64,000 nt of DNA, from the NCBI RefSeq assembly GCF_017591425.1, contig NW_024464918.1, positions 23,402,001-23,466,000 of the forward strand, in the 5' to 3' direction. This DNA is from Ochotona curzoniae (taxonomy: Eukaryota; Chordata; Mammalia; Lagomorpha; Ochotonidae). Made by a program: the position numbers and the translations under genes. The notes under the pieces were generated by a model. It searched no databases. It worked only from the letters and a program-made list of their open reading frames with translations, and was not told where the DNA came from. Shown piece by piece: positions 57,956 through 64,000 of this stretch; within the stretch, counting starts at the first letter, position 1; each line of letters starts with the position of its first letter.

Positions 57956-59084
57956 CCACTCCGAGGCAAGACTTTGGCCAGTGATTTTCTATAAAGGGAA
58001 GTAGTGGGACAGTGGAAGGTACAGTAGGGCAATTGAATAAAGGCCATGGATCAGTAAGTTGTACTATCATTGCTGGTTTATTTGATTGTCTTGTGGTGAT
58101 GTTAGTTCTTATCTTTAGAAAATGCATCCTGAAAGGTTTAGGGATAACTTAGTGCTTTGTCCTTACCCTAATCTCAAATAACTCAGAAAAACAACATGAA
58201 CATAATACAGTATTTTGGGAAACTTAATAGAAGGGTTTAATAGAAGGAATTCTTAGTACAATGTTAGCAAACATGTATCTAATCCTGACATTATTTCAAA
58301 ATTAAGACATGAAAATTCAGGGTTTCCAGAAGCTTTAAAATGTTTTGATTCTTACACCTCACCTGCCACCCTGTGTCCCTGTGTTTGTCATCATTGTCCT
58401 CCCTTCTGTCTGTTTCTCCTAGTTGTTTTAGCTTGAGAATACTCATGAGGGAGGTGCAAGCAGACAGCCCCCTGTGGCACTGTGGTCTGAAGGGATGTCG
58501 GAGGCAGAGCACCTGCCTGTGGGAAAGGCCAACCTGTCAGGACCTCAGCCACAGCCACTTCGCTTAGCACATCAGTCCTGGTACCAGCAGCTGGGAGAAG
58601 GACCCCATCTTGAGACTAGAGGCAAGATTGTCTGAGATGACGGCCTCTGGGTCCCACGGCGGGTACTGGTGGTGGTTTGCTCTTTTAGTTAACCTTTGCC
58701 GTTTTATCCCATTTCCAGGCAGGAGTGCAAGGTGGGGAAGCAGTAGGGAAGTAATTGCCCAGATAGGGGTGGCTGGCTGCAGCATGAACCTGACATTCAG
58801 GTTGCTCTGATCACGTACAAAGAGCCCTACTCAGAGATGGGGAGCAAGGAAGCAGGTGGTTTGACAGGCATTGAGACTCCCATGGGTAGAGGGAAGTGGC
58901 TGGTGTGGTACAGTACTGCATCACAGTTGTTATGACAGCTGTGTTGATGGCCAGGGGTTTTAGGCCTCAGCAAGTAAACATTCTTGGTTTGCTGAGCACT
59001 CCGAAGGTCTATTTGAATTAGAAGCAGAAAACCCTGTTGCCCATGGGATAGCTTTTGTGTCCCCTCTTAAATGAGGTGACAAGA
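57956..59084. other. Intergenic, no recognised element
   Basis: 1.1 kb of unique-looking sequence. Confidence 0.5.
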
Positions 59085-59310
59085 GGTAGTAGCCAAGACT
59101 GGAGCCGGATGGCTTAGTTCTGGACTCCAAACTCTGTAGACTTATGACTGCCTGTAGCTTATTGATTCTCTCTGGGCCTCAATTTCCTTCCTGGTAGCAT
59201 GGGCACCGAGACAGTATTTACTCTGTGTAATTGTGATGAGGTTTTCCAATGAGTAAAGCAAGTAAAGCAAATAGAACAGTGTTTGACACTCAGGAGGGTT
59301 TTTGGAACGG
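59085..59310 (+). mobile_element. MIR
   Basis: Forward MIR: 'gactccaaactctgtagacttatgactgcc', 'ttctctctgggcctcaatttccttcctgg', 'gaacagtgtttgacactcagg'. Confidence 0.65.
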
Positions 59311-59559
59311 TTGACTCAAAATTATTATCATAAATCAAGGGACCTCTGGAAGGCTATTTGTTATGCTCCTGCTTCTTTGATCATCACAAACAATGGAAAT
59401 GCTACAGAGGGAAACATCATTGAGACAGTGGCTCACCACCACAGAAATTACTGGAGATCCTGGGCTTTGAAAGATCGGTTTCCTAAGTCAAAATTTTACA
59501 TCCTGATCGATTAACTAAGGCTAGTTGTAGCTCAGTGTTTATATGTTGATGTGAGATGG

Positions 59560-59700
59560 CTTCCATTATTATTTCCATTACATAGATGAGAAAACTGAGA
59601 TTCAGAAGGGTGAGTTGAATTGTCCCTAGTCGCCCAGCGAGTCACTTCAGGTACAACTTAGGTGTTCCAATTGTATAGCCTGAATTCTAAATTCCTGTAC
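59560..59700 (-). mobile_element. MIR/L2-type remnant
   Basis: 'ttatttccattacatagatgagaaaactgagattcagaagg', 'ctagtcgcccagcgagtc'. Confidence 0.55.
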
Positions 59701-60329
59701 CTAGGGATAGGGGAGAGAAGGAGGGAGTTAGTGAGGGACAGAGTGAGACAGAAAGGGGCAGAGACAAAAAGAGAGAGACTAGCTAGTGGTAATAAGCATT
59801 CTCTGAATGAGTGAGTGTGCATGGAAATTCAATAAGTACATCCTGATGATAACAAAGGAGATGACATTTCATGCGTTGCTTTCACAATCCTAAGCAACCA
59901 CTTTGTTTAAAAATGATGCATAGTCTTTCACTTGCTGCATAGTCATTGCGTTAGAGAGCTGTGAGGTGATTCCCTCAGATCCCCCCAGTCGGGGAGCCCT
60001 AGAGCCCGGGCCACGTCCCTTGCTTTGGAGATCGGATTAGGGCTGCCTTTGACCACGCTGCTGGAGGGAGCTACAGGTGTGTTTCCTCTGTGCGCCTCCT
60101 GCCTCTTGTCAGTGCACGAGGGTTCACCTGTTCCCCATGTTTTCATGCCATAAATCCTTAGCTTCTGAGATCAGGCACGTTCTGGATGGTATGGCCGTAG
60201 ATGACAACCCATGCCATAAATCCTTAATGTGTGACCAAACATTTTGATAAGGGGAGGAGTCTGTTTACTGCACCCATCTCATGGGGGTCCCCCTGGGAGT
60301 GCTGAGCTTATCCCCACTCTGCCCACCAC
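59701..60329. other. Intergenic, purine tract and short direct repeat
   Basis: Contains a GA-rich run (59715-59780) and a 17-bp direct repeat (catgccataaatcctta at 60144 and 60210). Nothing coding. Confidence 0.55.
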
Positions 60330-60575
60330 AGTGTGTGTCCAATCCCTTCTCTACCTGCAGCTCTCACTTCGGATGTTACTTCTCTGGAGAAACCTTCCCC
60401 TGCTCACGCCCTCAGCCATTCTTCGCCCTATAGCACGTCATGTGGAAATTCTCCTGGGTGTCCCTTTTCCAAGGACAGAGCTCCTCTGTCTGTATCCCAG
60501 TTGCATGAAACAATACCTGGCATCCGACAGCTCTCCATCAACATTTGCTGAATAAAAATGGAATGAATAAATGAA
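60330..60575 (+). mobile_element. L2 3' end
   Basis: 'agctctcacttcggatgttacttctctggagaaaccttcccctgc' then 'acctggcatccgacagctctccatcaacatttgctgaataaaaatgg'. Order and content fit the L2 3' end. Confidence 0.7.
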
Positions 60576-61254
60576 GGAGATGACATTGACCTTCCCCCAG
60601 GAAGACAACAGTCTGTGGCTTTAAATGGAGATGGAGTTGAGAAGGACCTTGGTCTGTACCCCATAGGCCACCTAGAGAGTCCAGCAGAGGTTTAGCTAAT
60701 CAGCATGTGTGTTTTCTGAATTACAAGGCATGCCAGGGACATTTAATTTCTGTTAATTGGCACTGAGGAGGAGGGATTGTTATCAAAATCACTGGCCAGC
60801 TGGAAGCAGGTCTGTGTCAGACCTATTAGCAAGCCAGAATGGACATTTCAAAACTGTGTCCACCCTTTGAAACAGCAAATCCCCAGCTGGAATCACCTAT
60901 GTACTTGCTAGCTACATTTTGTGGTCCCATCTGAGCCTTTAGATTTCAACAGGTGAGGTGGCAAAGTGGTCGCTTTGGAAAAAGACAGATGAGGGTTATG
61001 GCATAAAATGCATCTTGAAATGTCGTCTGACCAGTTCAACTATGGTTCTGTTTACCAGCTTGTCTGAGTGGTAAAGAGAGCAAAGGAGAGGGTGTGTAGT
61101 GCTTCCACGCCAACCCCACTGTTTCTGAACCGTAACCTAGAGAAGTGATTTATCCCATGAGCTTTACCTGTTTTACACAGCAGACAAGAACACTTAACTC
61201 TCAGGGTTGTATGAATGTTAAATGAGAAAATTCATGTGCATGACTATGGTAGCT

Positions 61255-61470
61255 AACACAACAGTGTTTTCTATGTGTTGTTCACTGTACTGATGACTTT
61301 ATGCACAAATTTAATCCTCACCAAGCCACACAAGGAAAGCACAGTTACACCTGCTTTTTATAAGTGAGGGAACTAGAATGTGTAGGGGTTCAATGACCTG
61401 TCAGTGATGACACCGTGAGAAAATGGCAGAACCTGGATTTGCATTCAAATCACTGCTCTTAATCATCCTG
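61255..61470 (-). mobile_element. MIR
   Basis: Reverse MIR: 'tttatgcacaaatttaatcctcacc', 'ttataagtgagggaactagaatg', 'aaatggcagaacctggatttgcattcaaatc'. Confidence 0.65.
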
Positions 61471-61659
61471 CAGCAGACTGGCTAAGGAGCTGGCATTCGC
61501 TCGGTACCTGGCATGTGGCATGTATCTGTGGAGACTCGGTGCCTGTCTGAAGCGTTTCCCCTGCTCACATGCTCTCAAACCCCCATCATGCCTGCAAGCT
61601 CCCCCAAGAGTTACCACTTCTGGAGTTCCTCCTGAACACCCACATCCCATTTGTCTCAG

Positions 61660-61810
61660 TTGATTTTCCCCAAAGCCTTAGACATGTCTAACACTGCTTC
61701 CATCTTGCATGCAAGTGAAGAAAGGCTTAGAGAGGTCAGGGAGCACGGAGTGGCAGGCCAAATGTTGAAGCCAGGGTCATGTGACCACAGAGCCTAGGCC
61801 CTTTGCTTTC
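61660..61810 (-). mobile_element. MIR remnant
   Basis: 'cttgcatgcaagtgaagaaaggcttagagaggtc', 'ccaaatgttgaagccagggtc'. Confidence 0.5.
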
Positions 61811-62029
61811 CATGCCATGGCATCCTCAGGGCTACCCAGCTGACTGAGCCTTTTCCCTTGATGAAATGGTTGATACCTGAAATGCTCCTCCCCTTTACTG
61901 ATTGTTCTCCTCTCCTGTTGGTGCCACACAATCTAGCTTGTTCTGGTGCTTTGTTTCTGAATTGTGCTTGCATCTGCAGCTATTGTTAATAGCTGCTGTT
62001 GATGGAATAGTTCTATTCACCCAAGCTGG

Positions 62030-62245
62030 ACTGGCATGATCTCACTTCATATTTCTTTTTGAGACCCTGGGAGGTAGATGTTCTAATCCCCATTTTACAG
62101 ATGGGAAAACTGAGGTCTGGGGAGGGGGCATGTCTTTTCCAATTTTCTTTAGTTATTTGCCAAAAGAAACATAGCTAGTAAGTAATGAAGCTTGGGAAGA
62201 AAATGCCAGGCGGTCTGGTCCACACTCCCACAATTCTGTAATGTC
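62030..62245 (-). mobile_element. MIR
   Basis: 'gaccctgggaggtagatgttctaatccccattttacagatgggaaaactgaggtctgg' in MIR reverse order, then 'catagctagtaagtaatgaagc'. Confidence 0.7.
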
Positions 62246-62735
62246 CTGTTGCTTCTGTAGATCCCTCAGTGTCCTCATGCATCAGGAAAGTAGAGGGACA
62301 GCAACTCCAGATCCCTGCCGTGTGATGCTGTAAAAGGTAGTCCCCTGTGGGAGACTCCGGTGGAAAGGCCAAAGCAAACTCACCAAGATCTAAAACGTCA
62401 AAAAAATTATAAATAGAAGGTGCAGAACAGAATAGTTACAGTGTGGCTCTGATATCTAGAATTAGCCTTCGCCTCAAAACAGTATTCATCACCCCTCCTG
62501 ATAGATACTTCTGGTCCTTGGCGTGGAAGCTGACATTCTTCTCAGGCTGGGACTAACCCATGTCCTTTATGCAAGGAAGTCTGCTAGTTCCCTTGCCAGA
62601 CACTGGAAGCATCTCCCAAAGGAATGAGGAGAAGGTGGGGAGAGCAGAATCTTGGTACAGTCCTTCAAAAGCCAATATTTATTTGGATTTCTCTGATCCT
62701 CCAGGCTTGTATTATTTCATTTTGTTAAAATTCCT

Positions 62736-63003
62736 TGGGGCTGGCATTTATAGTACAGCGGATTAAACTACTGCTTATGACACCAGCATCTCATATTAGG
62801 GAGCCGGTTTGAGTCTTGGCTGCCCCATGTCTCATCCAGCTCTGTACTAATAAGCCTGAAAAGGCAACAGAAGGGCCCGAGGACTTGGGTCTCAGACACC
62901 CACATGAGAGACCAGAATGGAGCTCCTGACTTCCGCCGCTTGTGGAGTGAACCACTGGGTGGACAATCTCTTTGTCTCTCCCTCTCACTGTTACTCTTTA
63001 TAA
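62736..63003 (+). mobile_element. Old C-SINE
   Basis: Plus-oriented: 'ttggggctggcatttatagtacagcgg' to 'ctctccctctcactgttactc'. Tail-to-tail with the next element across an AT-rich 25-bp gap. Confidence 0.85.
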
Positions 63004-63027
63004 TCATATATGTATATATATTTAATA

Positions 63028-63318
63028 AATTTAGATTTATTTTGCTATTTGAGAGGTACAGACAGAAAAGCAGATGAATGTAGAAAGGACTCCAATTCAC
63101 TGCTTTATGTCCCCATACCTCCAAGCAGCCAGGGCTGAGACAGGCCAAAGACAGGGGTCTCTCCCACGTGACTGGTAACACCCAAGCACTTGAGCCATCA
63201 CTGTTGCCACACAGGCTCTCCATTGCCAGGAAACTGGAATTGAAAATGGAGCCAAATGTTGAACCCAGGTACTCTGGTATTCAGGAGCCCAAGCGTCACT
63301 TTAATCACCCAACCCACT
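63028..63318 (-). mobile_element. Old C-SINE
   Basis: Minus-oriented: 'tttagatttattttgctatttgagaggtacag' to 'ggtattcaggagcccaagcgtcac'. Confidence 0.78.
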
Positions 63319-64000
63319 TCAGTCTTGTAACTGTTTCCTTATGTTTTGACACAAGTTTTTCCCCCTATTTGTAGTGCTCTCCTAAATGCAAAGAGCTTTC
63401 ACAATCCTCCTTGATGGTAAGTGCGATCATTATTTTCATGGGCAGGATATTAGCATGGATCTATCTCCAGGACACGTGTGACCTATAGCAATCACGTCCT
63501 GACATTGCAACGGTTTTCATCAAGCTGGTGCGTTACGCTAGCATGGACTCCAAGAGCATTAGCACAAAATGCACACAGTGCACAAAACAGCCACTGCCTT
63601 TCATCCCGGGTCTTGGCTGGCATCCTTTTAGTCCTTCCCATGCTCAACTTCTTGTCCATCCAGCAGTGACCCTATTTGCATAATTAGCCTGCATCTGTGG
63701 GGTTGTCTTTGACCTTTGGATAAACACCGGTACAGAACACCGGAAGGTGTCAGCTCCCTGAGCCCTCTTGTTCCCCCAGAGGCGATGACAGTGGGGGGGT
63801 CATTTTGAAAATCACATCTTCCTTCTTATGGGACACTATCATTTATAGCGAGGACAAGCAAAAGCCAGAAATAATCTCACAAAAACAGAGCGAACCAGGG
63901 AATGCAAAATGCTCATGGGTTTTGATGTCAGTGATCCACATTGTGGCTTCGGCTCTTTTTTGAATCGCTTGGCTGTGTCTGGCAGCCCTTGCAGCGGAGG
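63319..64000. other. Window end, repeat-free, possible SH3RF2 flank
   Basis: No repeats recognised beyond a MIR-like scrap near 63370-63450. By human synteny the 3' part of SH3RF2 (opposite strand) should come next, but no exon can be read here. Confidence 0.45.
63674..63681 (+). promoter_or_regulatory. Octamer ATTTGCAT with adjoining homeodomain core
   Basis: ATTTGCATAATTAG joins a POU octamer to a TAATTA-type core (GCATAATTA resembles class IV POU sites). A motif match only. Confidence 0.35.

Noticed and set aside
62768..63223. 151-codon frame, minus strand
   Set aside because: It spans two adjoining old SINEs and has no independent protein features.
57956..64000. Search for SH3RF2 exons on the minus strand
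   Set aside because: Synteny predicts the gene nearby, but I found no RING or SH3 coding segment and no convincing terminal exon.

Overview
This is a window of mammalian nuclear DNA. It holds spliced genes with canonical GT-AG introns, no long uninterrupted genes, and very many tRNA-derived SINEs. The SINE family has an RNA polymerase III B-box (GGTTCTAATCC type) and an A-rich AATAAA/AAATCTT tail, and is the lagomorph C-SINE. The abundant young copies carry a 'tttttattggaaaggcagatatacagagagg' type 3' end, which to my recollection is closer to pika (Ochotona) than to rabbit. The organism call is lagomorph, probably pika; genus level is inference.

Two genes are present, both on the + strand. 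Positions 1-29.8 kb hold the 3' part of LARS1 (cytosolic leucyl-tRNA synthetase): 18 coding exons for 701 residues, matching the last 701 residues of the 1176-residue human protein (residues 476-1176) with no net length change. It ends at 29578, with a short 3' UTR and an AATAAA signal at 29748. Positions 37.0-50.8 kb hold a complete PLAC8L1 gene (PLAC8-like protein 1): four coding exons, 179 residues, poly(A) signal at 50834. The order LARS1 then PLAC8L1 on one strand matches human 5q32 as I remember it. In human the next gene is SH3RF2 on the opposite strand; I could not find any of its exons before the window ends.

The rest is introns and intergenic DNA filled with repeats: about 50 C-SINE copies of all ages in both orientations, a lagomorph-type L1 3' end, ancient L1M 3' ends, MIR and L2 remnants, two MaLR-like LTR remnants and a few simple repeats. 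The 7.4 kb between LARS1 and PLAC8L1 and the 13 kb after PLAC8L1 show no further gene I can support.

The signals most worth a second look are: an 88-bp intron segment duplicated on the far side of the LARS1 terminal exon; a 41-bp direct duplication bracketing a SINE plus 110 bp of other sequence; a perfect 25-bp inverted repeat around a TG tract; two divergent CTCF-like motifs 57 bp apart in the last PLAC8L1 intron; a G-run array upstream of PLAC8L1 exon 2; and an AT-rich 18-bp palindrome at a SINE tail. I see no undescribed multi-gene system in this window.
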